Shown here piece by piece: positions 1 to 8,368 of a DNA stretch of 59,137 bases. The position numbers were made by a program, and so were the translations under genes. Within the stretch, counting starts at the first letter, position 1. Every line of letters starts with the position of its first letter. This stretch comes from Pseudomonadota bacterium (GTDB lineage: Bacteria; Myxococcota_A; Polyangia; Haliangiales; Haliangiaceae). The notes under the pieces were generated by a model. The model saw nothing but the letters and a program-made list of their open reading frames with translations, searched no databases and had not been told where the DNA came from. The stretch lies in the NCBI GenBank assembly GCA_022360315.1, contig JAKSDA010000635.1, positions 1 to 59,137 on the forward strand, read 5' to 3'.

Positions 1-1
1 C

Positions 2-3000
2 CGCTGCCAAGCGAACCCCGCGCTGGCAATGCCGCTGCCGGCCCCGCTGCCCGACGCGAGCACCGAGGCAAGTGGCACACCGGCGAGTTCGTTCACGGTG
101 ACCGACGGCGGACAGGCGGTGTACACGATTCCTCTCGTTGTCCCGGCGGGGACCGCGGGGCTCACGCCCAGCCTGGCGCTTCAGTACCAAAGCGGGGCCG
201 GACTTGGATTGCTCGGCCGCGGCTGGAGACTCACCGGATTGTCCCAGATTGCTCGCTGCCCGAGGTCGTTTGTGCACAGCGCGAGCGGCTTTCCCGAAGC
301 CATCGCCGACGCGAGCAGCGACCAGTTGTGCCTCGACGGCGCGCCGCTAGTTGCAGTATCTGGCGTGTACGGCCAAAGCGGCACCGAATACCGAACCGAG
401 GCCGAGAGCTTCTCGAGGATCGTTTCGGCCGGAAGCTCGGCGCTCGGCCCGGATGGGTTCGAAGTTCGCACCCGCGATGGCCGCATCCTTCGCTACGGAT
501 TTCGCGACGACGCTCGCGAAGCGGCGGACAATGGTATCCGCCGGCAGTGGATGCTGGCCGAGATCAGCGACCGCAACGGCAACCTCATCGAGATGAGCTA
601 CGCGCGCGAGTGTCGCTCAGATGACTGGATCGTCGACTGCACGTTCAAGGCTCCCTCGGAGATCCGGTATGGGATCTATCGAGATGTGGGGCGAGGCGCG
701 GGCAAGAGGCAGGCGGCCGATCGCCGCATTCAGTTCGTATACGGCGATCGCGAAGACGAGCGTACCGTGCTGTGGTACGGCGATCGGCGACTGGAATGGC
801 GCAAGCTCGAGGCCGTTCAGACCTACGTCAATGGGTCGATGGAGCGAGAGTACCAGCTCGAGTACGGCTACCAAAACCAGACCACAGTGCTCGAGACGGT
901 CCAGGAGTGCGCCGACGGTGCGTGCCGCACAGCCGCGACCATCACCTACGAGCGATACGCTCGCGGTTTCGACCGGCTAGTGAGAACGACCAACCGGGTC
1001 TCATACGGGTTCGGCACCCGCAACACCGCCGAGCTAACCGTGCCGCTGGTGGCAGACGTCGATGGCGATGGCAACGGCGATCTGCTTCGCGCCAGCGACG
1101 ACGGCGACACCGACGCGCACGGAAACCCGGCGTTTCGGCTCAACGTTCGCTACGGGAACATGTCCCGGGGCCAGCTGGCCCGCACCATCACCGACGGTCT
1201 GGGCCAGCGCATTTCGATTCGCTACGACGCCCTCGGACGAGACGGCCAACGGACATACAAATCGCAGCGACTATCATGTCCCGACCGAACCTTGTGTCTG
1301 CGCCGCGTGGGCCCGTTGGTTTCGAGCTACCGCATCACCGCGCTGCGCGACGTACACGCCGGCATTGGCGATCTCGTGCGTACCCACGACTTCTCGTATC
1401 GAAATGCCCGGGTCGGCTGGTACGGTCGCGGAGCCCTGGGCTTCGAGCGCCGCGTGGAAGTCGTGTGGGATGGCGCCGACGAGCTTCTGTACGCGACCAC
1501 CAGAACCTTCGACAATTCCACGTACGTTGCCGAGGTCGGCAACACAGGCGTTTCGCACTGGTATCCATACGCAGGTCGCCTGCAAAAAAGCGAGACCCGG
1601 CTGCCGGTGTCACCATCGCGGCTGAGCGGCTTTGAGCGACGGCCCGTCACGACCTACTCGGTCCAAAACTGGCAGATCCGCCAGTCTGACGCTGGCCGCC
1701 CATTCGTGGTGGCCGAACATGTGCGCACCCAGCAGCACGATGAAGAACCGATACTTATCTTCGACCCGGTCGATCAGATTCTGTCCACCATCGACACCCA
1801 TGTAGTGGTCGCCGAGTACGGCAACACCACGCAGCGCCACGTGACCTGGTCCAACGGCAATGGTGAGAGGATCGAAGACCTGCGGGTGGACACCGACTTC
1901 GAGGTGTCCAGCACGCGCGCCCAGGAATGGCTTGTCTCGCTGCCCGATGCCATGACCACGACCCGGACCCGACAGGGCAGAACCCAGACCGTTACCGAAA
2001 CCTATCGCTATTGGCCAGCCACTTCGAACGGACCCAAGCCTGGCTGGCTCCTGGCGTCGGTCGAAACCCGGGCCACTGCCCCGCGGGCCCGGACCAAGTC
2101 CAGCTTTGGCTACGACGAGTACGGCAACGTCACGACCACCACGCATCACGATGCCACGGGCAACGAGCGAACTGAGACCACCTACTACGACAGCCGCGGG
2201 TTTGCCCCCACGTCGCTCGAAAACGCCGAGGGGCATCGCTACGAGTTCGCCTACGATCCAGTCTACCGGCAGCTGCAGACCTTCCGCGATCCCAACGGCA
2301 TCGTAGTCCAGCACGGCTACGACGGGTTCGGCCGCCACCGCAAGACCGCCGCGCCGGGGTACGTAGCGACGACCAGCTACGCGGCGAGGCCGGGGTCTCC
2401 CGACCTGGCCAACATGCAGTTTGCTGTAACGACCACGGTTGCCGGACGGGGAACCACCCGGACCGAGTTCGACGCCCTCGGACGGCAGATCCGCACCCAC
2501 GGCACCGGATACCGCGGCAAAGCGGTTGCTAAGGACTTCACGTACAACCCGGCTGGACGGCTCGACGCGGTGAGCGAACCGTTCGTCCTCGGTTCGACTG
2601 GTTCGTCGACTCACTGGACTCGGTACCGCTACGACCCGGCCGGCCGCATGATTCGCCAAGAGCGACCAGACGACAACGCGGCCGGCGGGGTGGCAGTGAC
2701 CACGTTTGCCCGGGGTCTGCCGGGAGAGCTATCGTCGGCGTCCGCGTGGAGGTCCTCGGTGCGCGCCGTCGCCACGACAGTGATTCGCTCCAGCAATCCG
2801 CTCGACAACGAACGGACCCTCGTGTTCGACCACAGAGGCGACATCGTGGCGACCGTGGACGCAGACGGCAACGTCACCCAGCACGAATACGATCCTTCGG
2901 GGCCGCTGCGCGCGCTTTGGGACCCGGCTGGAAACCTAACCTCGGTCGACTACGATGGCCTGGGACGGCCGTGGCGCCTGGTGTCGCCGAACGCCGGTAC

Positions 3001-5482
3001 GGTCACCGTCGAGTACAACGACTTCGGCGAGCTGACGTCGTCAACCGACAATGCCAGCAACCGGGCGTACTACACCTATGATCGAATCGGGCGGCCGGTG
3101 CGTAAAGACGATCGCTCCGGCACGACGCACTGGCACTACGACCAGGGCACCGGCGCCGTCGGCCGGCTGTCGGCGACCATGAGCCCGGACTGCCATCGCA
3201 CCGCGTACGACTACGCGCCCGCCTGGGGGTCCTCTGTCATCGCCGGCGCGCTCGTGCGAAGCCGGCTATTCGTCGGCAGCGAGAGCTTCGACCTCGGCTA
3301 CCAGTACGACGCCCACGGGCGGGCCGTGCGCATCGACTACCCGGCTTTGGTTAGCGGAGGCAGCGGGTCCGGCTTCGCGGTTCGCAACGGGTACGACTCG
3401 GCCGGCAACTTGGTGAGCGTCGACGAAGTATTCGACGACGCGCTCGACGTGCGCCGGCTGTGGACCTTGATCGACGACGACGACGGACACCGGATCCACG
3501 TCGAACAGCTCGGCCACGCGATCACGACCACGCGTTCGTACCAGCCGCGCTCGGGCCGGCTGGAAAGCCTGCACAGCCAGACCGGCGGCACAGTTTTGCA
3601 GCACCTGACCTACGGCTACGACGCGGCGGGACGGGTGCGCTCGACCATTGACGCGGTCGAGCCCGCGAGCTCACGCATCTACCGCTACGACGCCCTCGAC
3701 CGCCTCGAGAAGGTCTTTCAGGCAGTCGAAAACGATTCCCAGCGTATCGGCGCGCTGGTCCGCGAGCTCAGCTACGACCCTACCGGCAATATTCTGGCCC
3801 AAACCGGCATTGGCGACTACCGCTACGATGTCGCCAGACCGCACGCGGTCCTGTCGGCGGGGGCCAACGTCTACGAGTACGACGCCAACGGCAACCAGAT
3901 CCTGCGCATCGGGCCAGACGTCGCAGGTGGCCGGCAGCGAATCGAGTACACGCCGTTCGACCTGCCCAGGCGCGTCTACGTCGGAACGAGTCCCACGGCG
4001 ACTCGATTCGGCTACGACGCCCGAGAGCAGCGGGTGGTCAAGGCGGGATCGAACGGGACCACGATTTATGTAGACAATCTATACGAACGTACGACCACGT
4101 CCGCGGGGACCACGCACCTCTACCACGTGATGGCCCCGACCGGCCACATCGCGACCATTCGACGTTCGACCGGCCTGCCCGAGACAGACGAGACCCGGTT
4201 TCTTCTCGCCGATCGCCTGGGCTCGGCACGGACCATCACCGACAGTGACGGCAATGTCGTCGTGCGCCAGCGCTTCACCGCCTTCGGCAAACGCGAGACC
4301 GCACTCGACGCCAGCGCAGGCAATCGCGGATTTACCGGCCATGAACACGACCAGGATCTGGGTCTGGGTCTGGTCAACATGCGAGGCCGCATGTACGACC
4401 CGGCCATCGGCCGCTTCCTGTCCATCGACCCGATCTTGCATACCCCGTTCGCGACCCAGGGAACCAACGCCTACTCCTACGTCTACAACAACCCGCTGTC
4501 ATTCCGCGACCCATCCGGTCTGTCGCCCGACAAGGTGAAGGTCATCGACTTCAGTGACTGCCCCACGGTCATCGTAGCCGGCGCAGATGAGGTCCCCGAC
4601 GAACCCTGCCCGCCCAAATCGGGCCCCTCTGGCAACGGCGCCAGCGCCAGCGGCACCAGCGGTAGCCAGGGAACCACGGGATCCGGACATCGAACCCGGC
4701 CCGGCTCCGCCGAGACCACAGCGCACCAACCCGGCGCTGCGGGCACCGGCGACGGCGAGCCCGGCGGTGGCCACGGCCACCCGAGTACGGCCACTGGACG
4801 TCCCGGGGGCTCCCCCCACGGCGTCAGCTACGGCAAAGAGGGCAGCGCCGAGAACGTACCACTGTTTGCCGGCCTCGGCCTGTTCAACACCGCCCTCGGC
4901 AAATGGCTGTCCTCTTTCAAGGTCAAAGCCAGCACCAAAGCCGCCCTCGACGGCGCCTCCCTCCTCGCTGCGGTGTTTACCGGCGTGACCTCCTTTGTCG
5001 CGAAGCTGGCGCAAAAGGCCGTGCGCGCGGGCGCAAAGGCGCTCGGTGGAGCGTTTCGCCGATTTAGGCGGCCCAGCGCCTCAAGGGGGGTAGCCGGGAG
5101 CGGACGTCCGTTGGCGACGGCGATCAATCCGCTGAGGGGCACGACAAACTGCGTGAACTGCGCGGTGGCGCTGGACGCGACCCTGGCAGGCAGATGGGCA
5201 CAGGCAGTGAACAGCAGGCCGGTCAAGAGTCTCTCTCAGATACCCAAGATCTTCGGCAAGACCGGATTCGACGCGTCGTTCTCGTCGCTGGGCGGGGTTC
5301 GTACGGCGCTTGCGAATGCTGGCGCGGGAGCGCGGGGCGTCGTGGTGGGCATGAACGGATCAGCCGGGCATGCGTTCAACGTTGTCAACAAGGGCGGTGT
5401 CGTTCGCTTCCTTGATGGACAAGGCGCGGGCGTCAGTCTCTCTGGTTTCAAGAAGTTCCACCTCATCATTACTTCCCCCTGA
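2..5482 (+). CDS. SpvB/RHS-repeat polymorphic toxin with papain-like (Tox-PL) C-terminal domain; 5' end outside the window
   Basis: Very large RHS/YD-repeat protein. Residues here are counted from the first in-frame ATG at 29, but the frame stays open to the window edge and the preceding codons read like the end of a signal peptide, so the true start is probably upstream. The N-terminus (about 20-300) matches the SpvB/TcB insecticidal-toxin entry (TDGGQAVYTIPLVVPAGTAG). An FG-GAP-like Asp-rich loop follows (DVDGDGNGDLL), then many YD repeats, then the RHS core end (MYDPAIGRFLSIDP ... NPLSFRDPSGL, about 1450-1505). After a Gly/Ser/Pro-rich linker and a helical hydrophobic segment comes a papain-fold domain with Cys1708 (TNCVNC), His1781 (GHAFNVV) and Asp1796. 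This is the layout of contact-dependent toxins: the RHS shell carries a variable C-terminal warhead, here probably a deamidase or protease. The cognate immunity gene follows 12 bases downstream. Confidence 0.9.
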   Translation, partial: RCQANPALAMPLPAPLPDASTEASGTPASSFTVTDGGQAVYTIPLVVPAGTAGLTPSLALQYQSGAGLGLLGRGWRLTGLSQIARCPRSFVHSASGFPEAIADASSDQLCLDGAPLVAVSGVYGQSGTEYRTEAESFSRIVSAGSSALGPDGFEVRTRDGRILRYGFRDDAREAADNGIRRQWMLAEISDRNGNLIEMSYARECRSDDWIVDCTFKAPSEIRYGIYRDVGRGAGKRQAADRRIQFVYGDREDERTVLWYGDRRLEWRKLEAVQTYVNGSMEREYQLEYGYQNQTTVLETVQECADGACRTAATITYERYARGFDRLVRTTNRVSYGFGTRNTAELTVPLVADVDGDGNGDLLRASDDGDTDAHGNPAFRLNVRYGNMSRGQLARTITDGLGQRISIRYDALGRDGQRTYKSQRLSCPDRTLCLRRVGPLVSSYRITALRDVHAGIGDLVRTHDFSYRNARVGWYGRGALGFERRVEVVWDGADELLYATTRTFDNSTYVAEVGNTGVSHWYPYAGRLQKSETRLPVSPSRLSGFERRPVTTYSVQNWQIRQSDAGRPFVVAEHVRTQQHDEEPILIFDPVDQILSTIDTHVVVAEYGNTTQRHVTWSNGNGERIEDLRVDTDFEVSSTRAQEWLVSLPDAMTTTRTRQGRTQTVTETYRYWPATSNGPKPGWLLASVETRATAPRARTKSSFGYDEYGNVTTTTHHDATGNERTETTYYDSRGFAPTSLENAEGHRYEFAYDPVYRQLQTFRDPNGIVVQHGYDGFGRHRKTAAPGYVATTSYAARPGSPDLANMQFAVTTTVAGRGTTRTEFDALGRQIRTHGTGYRGKAVAKDFTYNPAGRLDAVSEPFVLGSTGSSTHWTRYRYDPAGRMIRQERPDDNAAGGVAVTTFARGLPGELSSASAWRSSVRAVATTVIRSSNPLDNERTLVFDHRGDIVATVDADGNVTQHEYDPSGPLRALWDPAGNLTSVDYDGLGRPWRLVSPNAGTVTVEYNDFGELTSSTDNASNRAYYTYDRIGRPVRKDDRSGTTHWHYDQGTGAVGRLSATMSPDCHRTAYDYAPAWGSSVIAGALVRSRLFVGSESFDLGYQYDAHGRAVRIDYPALVSGGSGSGFAVRNGYDSAGNLVSVDEVFDDALDVRRLWTLIDDDDGHRIHVEQLGHAITTTRSYQPRSGRLESLHSQTGGTVLQHLTYGYDAAGRVRSTIDAVEPASSRIYRYDALDRLEKVFQAVENDSQRIGALVRELSYDPTGNILAQTGIGDYRYDVARPHAVLSAGANVYEYDANGNQILRIGPDVAGGRQRIEYTPFDLPRRVYVGTSPTATRFGYDAREQRVVKAGSNGTTIYVDNLYERTTTSAGTTHLYHVMAPTGHIATIRRSTGLPETDETRFLLADRLGSARTITDSDGNVVVRQRFTAFGKRETALDASAGNRGFTGHEHDQDLGLGLVNMRGRMYDPAIGRFLSIDPILHTPFATQGTNAYSYVYNNPLSFRDPSGLSPDKVKVIDFSDCPTVIVAGADEVPDEPCPPKSGPSGNGASASGTSGSQGTTGSGHRTRPGSAETTAHQPGAAGTGDGEPGGGHGHPSTATGRPGGSPHGVSYGKEGSAENVPLFAGLGLFNTALGKWLSSFKVKASTKAALDGASLLAAVFTGVTSFVAKLAQKAVRAGAKALGGAFRRFRRPSASRGVAGSGRPLATAINPLRGTTNCVNCAVALDATLAGRWAQAVNSRPVKSLSQIPKIFGKTGFDASFSSLGGVRTALANAGAGARGVVVGMNGSAGHAFNVVNKGGVVRFLDGQGAGVSLSGFKKFHLIITSP

Positions 5483-5494
5483 CGAGAGGCGAAC

Positions 5495-5794
5495 ATGCTG
5501 ACGAAAGAGCAAGCACAGCAGCGCGTAGAGAAGTACCTCCTGGATGAGGTTTGCGAGAACGAAGGCGACTTCAAGATCGTTGAGAGCGCAACTGTGGAGC
5601 GTGATTTCGGATGGGTTTTTGTCTACGACTCAGCCGAATACCTGGAAACAGGTGACGAGATGGATCGAGCAGTCGGGAACGCGCCCGTGCTTGTTGATCG
5701 ACGGTCTGGCGAGCTTCACGTCACAGGAACCGGCAGGACCGTGGAAGAGTACATCGGTCTCTACGAGAAATACGGGACCTGCCACCCGGACTGA
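5495..5794 (+). CDS. Imm35-type immunity protein
   Basis: A 99-residue acidic protein beginning 12 bases after the toxin stop, with a GAGAGG ribosome-binding site. It carries the hallmarks of the immunity protein 35 family: a central FGWVFVYDS strand, an ETGD turn, GNAPVLVDR, and a C-terminal GTGRTVEEYI helix. Imm35 proteins are typically encoded directly after toxins with papain-fold (Tox-PL-like) domains and neutralise them in the producing cell. The position, size and family all agree, so it is best read as the antidote to the upstream RHS toxin. Binding to that toxin is inferred, not shown. Confidence 0.85.
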   Translation: MLTKEQAQQRVEKYLLDEVCENEGDFKIVESATVERDFGWVFVYDSAEYLETGDEMDRAVGNAPVLVDRRSGELHVTGTGRTVEEYIGLYEKYGTCHPD

Positions 5795-5820
5795 ATCAAG
5801 CCTGCCGGACTGCCTCTCCG

Positions 5821-6162
5821 TTACTTGAACAGCGCCACGATGGTACTGACGACGGTGGCGGTGCCGACGACGGCTGCGACGGCGAAGGAGGCCCAGGTGG
5901 CGAGGCGCTGCGAGCGCTGCAGGGCGAGCATCTCGTCCTGGATGCGGCTGCGCTCGATGTCCTGGTACTGGCGGAAGAGCCGTTCCGACTCTTCCTTGGC
6001 GGTCTGGAGCCGGTGCAGGTCGGCCTCCTTCGCGTTTGGGTCTCCGTACCCGCTGCCCGGCTGAAACAGCTCAGCTGACAGCTTGGACGCGTGATCGCTG
6101 GCGGCCAGCCAGCGTGAGCGTGCGTCGTCTGCGTCCTTGCGCAGCTCGATGTCGGTGCCCAT
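5821..6162 (-). CDS. small coiled-coil protein with C-terminal membrane anchor
   Basis: A 113-residue protein without a recognised family. Residues 1-85 are charged and helical (probable coiled coil, rich in Glu, Gln and Arg), followed by one hydrophobic segment near 90-110 (ATWASFAVAAVVGTATVV), so it is probably tail-anchored in the inner membrane. It starts 6 bases after the stop of the XRE gene on the same strand and is very likely co-transcribed with it. Such regulator/membrane-protein pairs often belong to toxin-antitoxin or phage-defence modules, but nothing in the sequence proves that here. Confidence 0.65.
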   Translation of the reverse strand: MGTDIELRKDADDARSRWLAASDHASKLSAELFQPGSGYGDPNAKEADLHRLQTAKEESERLFRQYQDIERSRIQDEMLALQRSQRLATWASFAVAAVVGTATVVSTIVALFK

Positions 6163-6168
6163 GACGGA

Positions 6169-6582
6169 TCAGCTCGCCTTCTTGTTCTCGACGAATGCGG
6201 AGATCATGCGCATGACGGCGCGCTGGTCGCGCTCGGGCAGCTGCTGCACGAGCTGAGACTTCTTCCAAAGCCGCTTGGTGGCGAGGTCCAGTGCGGGCTC
6301 CGGCGCCTTCTTGGGCGGCTTGAGCCCCAGCAGCTTGTCGGCGCTGACCTTGAGTGCCTTGGCGAGGCTGACGACGACGTGTGCGGGGGGCAGCTCGGCG
6401 ACGGTCTCGTAGAGGGAGATGATGCGCTGGGTGGAGTCGATCTTTTCGGCGAGCTGAGTCTGGGTGAGGCCTCGCTGGTTTCTGAGCTGCACAAGCCTTC
6501 TTCCGAAGGGGACGAGGGGGACGACCTTCCTGGGCATGGAGCCGAGGATAAGGCCGGTTTCGGTGTCTCCCTCTTGGGCCAC
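6169..6582 (-). CDS. XRE-family transcriptional regulator
   Basis: A 137-residue protein with an N-terminal helix-turn-helix of the Cro/C1 type (about 26-82: LRNQRGLTQTQLAEKI, then LISLYE-like recognition helix and AKALKVSADKLLGL), followed by a helical C-terminus (residues 90-137) that could dimerise. The start chosen is GTG at 6582 because a TATATT hexamer lies exactly 6 bases before it, the usual layout of a leaderless transcript; an ATG at 6537 is the alternative. The small membrane-protein gene follows 6 bases downstream. The helix-turn-helix resembles that of the XRE gene at 25533-25952, and both genes carry a GGGTATAC motif upstream, suggesting autoregulation. Confidence 0.85.
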   Translation of the reverse strand: MAQEGDTETGLILGSMPRKVVPLVPFGRRLVQLRNQRGLTQTQLAEKIDSTQRIISLYETVAELPPAHVVVSLAKALKVSADKLLGLKPPKKAPEPALDLATKRLWKKSQLVQQLPERDQRAVMRMISAFVENKKAS

Positions 6583-6610
6583 ACCAGGAATATACCAAAA
6601 CGAGTATACC
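6583..6610 (-). promoter_or_regulatory. direct repeat GGTATAyTC and leaderless-type -10 before the XRE gene
   Basis: Reading the minus strand, GGTATACTC (6610-6602) is repeated as GGTATATTC (6596-6588), start to start 14 bases. The second copy contains TATATT (6594-6589), which is followed by 6 bases and then the GTG start at 6582, matching the TANNNT-N6-start pattern of leaderless promoters. The first copy, with one further G, reads GGGTATACTC, nearly identical to the perfect palindrome GGGTATACCC in front of the other XRE gene of this window. A repressor site overlapping its own promoter is the simplest reading. Confidence 0.45.
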
Positions 6611-6714
6611 CGTGGACGGTTTTGGGTAGAGAAAAATCGCCGTCGCTACCAAAGCGAAACGAGGATCGGTCATCGACCGTGCGAGCCGAGTCCGCCTGGT
6701 TGGGGTATGCTTCG

Positions 6715-6963
6715 ATGAACATGGACCTCAGCGATATTCGCAACTATATGCAACGTGACTGGGGCGCCGCTGCTTCGCTCGATGACACGTGCTGGCGCGA
6801 GCGTCTCACCACCGCTGGGCCCGCAGCGGTCCTGGCGGCCACCGACGCGGCGCGCAGGCTCATCCAGACCATTCGCCCCGATTGGCCGGGACAGCAGGAG
6901 CGGGCCGCCGACCTCGAGAGCCATGTGCGCATGGCGGCCGTATGGCGACATGTCGGGCGCTAG
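6715..6963 (+). CDS. small protein preceding a nucleotidyltransferase-like gene
   Basis: An 82-residue protein starting MNMDLSDIRNYM; a second ATG lies at 6721. It appears all-helical with a basic C-terminus and no signal or membrane segment. Its stop overlaps the start of the following nucleotidyltransferase-like gene by 14 bases, so the two are translationally coupled. Proteins of this size are commonly found in front of such nucleotidyltransferases, as in minimal nucleotidyltransferase/partner modules. I do not recognise a characterised family, and the function is unknown. Confidence 0.55.
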   Translation: MNMDLSDIRNYMQRDWGAAASLDDTCWRERLTTAGPAAVLAATDAARRLIQTIRPDWPGQQERAADLESHVRMAAVWRHVGR

Positions 6964-7426
6964 CTCCGCGTTCGAGCTACTCCACGACGTGTCGGCGCTG
7001 CTGCGCCGGCTCGGCCTGCGCTGGTATCTCTTCGGGGCCCAGGCAGCGGCCGTATATGGCAATCCACGGGTCAGCGCCGATGTGGATATCACGATCGACC
7101 GCGGTCCGATGGTCATCGAGGAGATCGTTCACGCGTTCTCAGGTGCCGGTTTTACCGCGCGGATCGCCGATCCCGTCGAGTTCCTAGCAACCGCGCACGT
7201 GCTCCCGGTCATTCACGAGCCGACCGGGATGCCACTGGATATCGTGCTCGCCGGCTCCGGCATGGAGGCGGAGTTTCTCGAGCGGTTGGCGCGACCAAGA
7301 AACCTCCGAGTGGCCTCGGATCCCGTGCCGATGATCCCCGAGATCGCCTGGCGATTTTCGGCATTGCGACCACAGCGAAGCTCAGTCGCCCTGGGTCGCA
7401 TGAGAGCTTCGCGGTCGCCCTTATAG
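6950..7426 (+). CDS. nucleotidyltransferase-fold protein with replaced or truncated C-terminus
   Basis: A 158-residue protein with the minimal nucleotidyltransferase core: a helix, then FGAQAAAVYG and the active-site strand SADVDITID, then a conserved block HVLPVIHEPTGMPLDIVLAG. These match the family of small nucleotidyltransferases found in toxin-antitoxin-like pairs. In that family the domain normally ends with a segment resembling PEDL-x-x-x-K-x-LAGRPKDLEDV. Here the sequence after SDPVPMI loses homology and ends in an Arg/Ser-rich tail. A +2 frame reads PRDRLAI at that point before it too diverges. The 3' end therefore looks damaged by a frameshift or deletion, close to the Uma2 gene. 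Confidence 0.6.
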   Translation: MSGASSAFELLHDVSALLRRLGLRWYLFGAQAAAVYGNPRVSADVDITIDRGPMVIEEIVHAFSGAGFTARIADPVEFLATAHVLPVIHEPTGMPLDIVLAGSGMEAEFLERLARPRNLRVASDPVPMIPEIAWRFSALRPQRSSVALGRMRASRSPL

Positions 7427-7445
7427 GGTACAATATATAGAAGAT

Positions 7446-8027
7446 ATGGGAAGTGTCACTCGGCATGCCATCTACACGATCGAGGAGTATCTGCGCCTCG
7501 AAGAGCACAGCAACGTCAAGCACGAGTTTCTCGACGGCCAGATGTTCGCAATGGCGGGAGGGACACCTGAGCACGGCGCAATCGCCATGCGCATCGCCAT
7601 CTCTCTAGGATCGCAGCTTCGCGGCAGGCCATGTAACGTCTACAGCTCGGACGTGCGCGTACGCGTGACGGTCACGGGGCTCGACACCTACCCCGATCTT
7701 TCGATCGTATGCGGTCGGGAGGAGCGGGATCAGGAGGATCAGCATGCGCTAACTAACCCAGTGGTCATCGTCGAGGTGCTAAGCCCAAGCACCGAGATGT
7801 ACGACCGCAGCGAAAAGCTCAACCACTACAAGCGGATTACGACCCTGCAGGAAGTGGTGCTCGTGTCCCATCAAGAGCCTGTCATCGAGGTTGTACGCCG
7901 CGTTGAACCGGATTCTGAGCGGTGGACAACCCACCGGGCGATCGCAGGACAATCGGTAGCGCTGGAATCGGTCGGCTGCACGCTTGACGTGGACGAAGTC
8001 CATCGCGACCCTCTGGCCTCACGCTGA
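7446..8027 (+). CDS. Uma2-family (DUF820) PD-(D/E)XK endonuclease
   Basis: A 193-residue protein typical of the Uma2 family: an N-terminal YTIEEYLRLEE helix, then KHEFLDGQMFAMAGG, and the nuclease core with Asp in TYPDLSIVCG, Glu in VVIVEVLSPST and Lys in SEKLNHYK. This family has the restriction-endonuclease fold and is abundant in cyanobacteria, Chloroflexi and myxobacteria. Its biological role is not established, although links to mobile or selfish DNA have been proposed. It lies 19 bases after the truncated nucleotidyltransferase gene, behind an AT-rich TACAATATATAG stretch that may be its promoter. Confidence 0.85.
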   Translation: MGSVTRHAIYTIEEYLRLEEHSNVKHEFLDGQMFAMAGGTPEHGAIAMRIAISLGSQLRGRPCNVYSSDVRVRVTVTGLDTYPDLSIVCGREERDQEDQHALTNPVVIVEVLSPSTEMYDRSEKLNHYKRITTLQEVVLVSHQEPVIEVVRRVEPDSERWTTHRAIAGQSVALESVGCTLDVDEVHRDPLASR

Positions 8028-8368
8028 GCGGGATTGCACGCGACACATTCCATTCGACATGACTTGAAATGGAGCCGGACGAATACCGTACTCCTGACAC
8101 CGAGTGTCGTTGCCATAGGTGACACAGTCCAATGGAATAGCCATATACAATACGGAGCGACGCACCAATGAAGGGGACAACCATAGTGGCGACGGCGATG
8201 TCTACTACGGCTGCGACCTGTCTTGGCTCGAGTCTCAATACAAATCTCAGCGGGTGGCAGAGTTAAATCGGACGAGCGCTGGGCGGAGGTATAAATCAAT
8301 AAACGCAAGAAACTCGAGCACCAGCGGCTCGACGAGCTTGCCGAAACGTTGTGCGCCGAGCACCGAGA
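8028..8368. other. intergenic region without a convincing gene
   Basis: About 340 bases of lower GC than the flanks. It contains short open frames on both strands but none with a plausible start, ribosome-binding site and recognisable protein. A 25-codon fragment near 8301-8374 (KRKKLEHQRLDELAETL) reads like a piece of a real helical protein but has an in-frame stop just upstream, so it may be the remnant of a decayed gene. Short inverted ATTCCAT/ATGGAAT words occur near 8046 and 8132. No other structure was seen. Confidence 0.4.

Noticed and set aside
1610..2659. Long minus-strand frame across the RHS gene
   Set aside because: The plus strand encodes conserved YD repeats here; the minus frame has no family and no ribosome-binding site.
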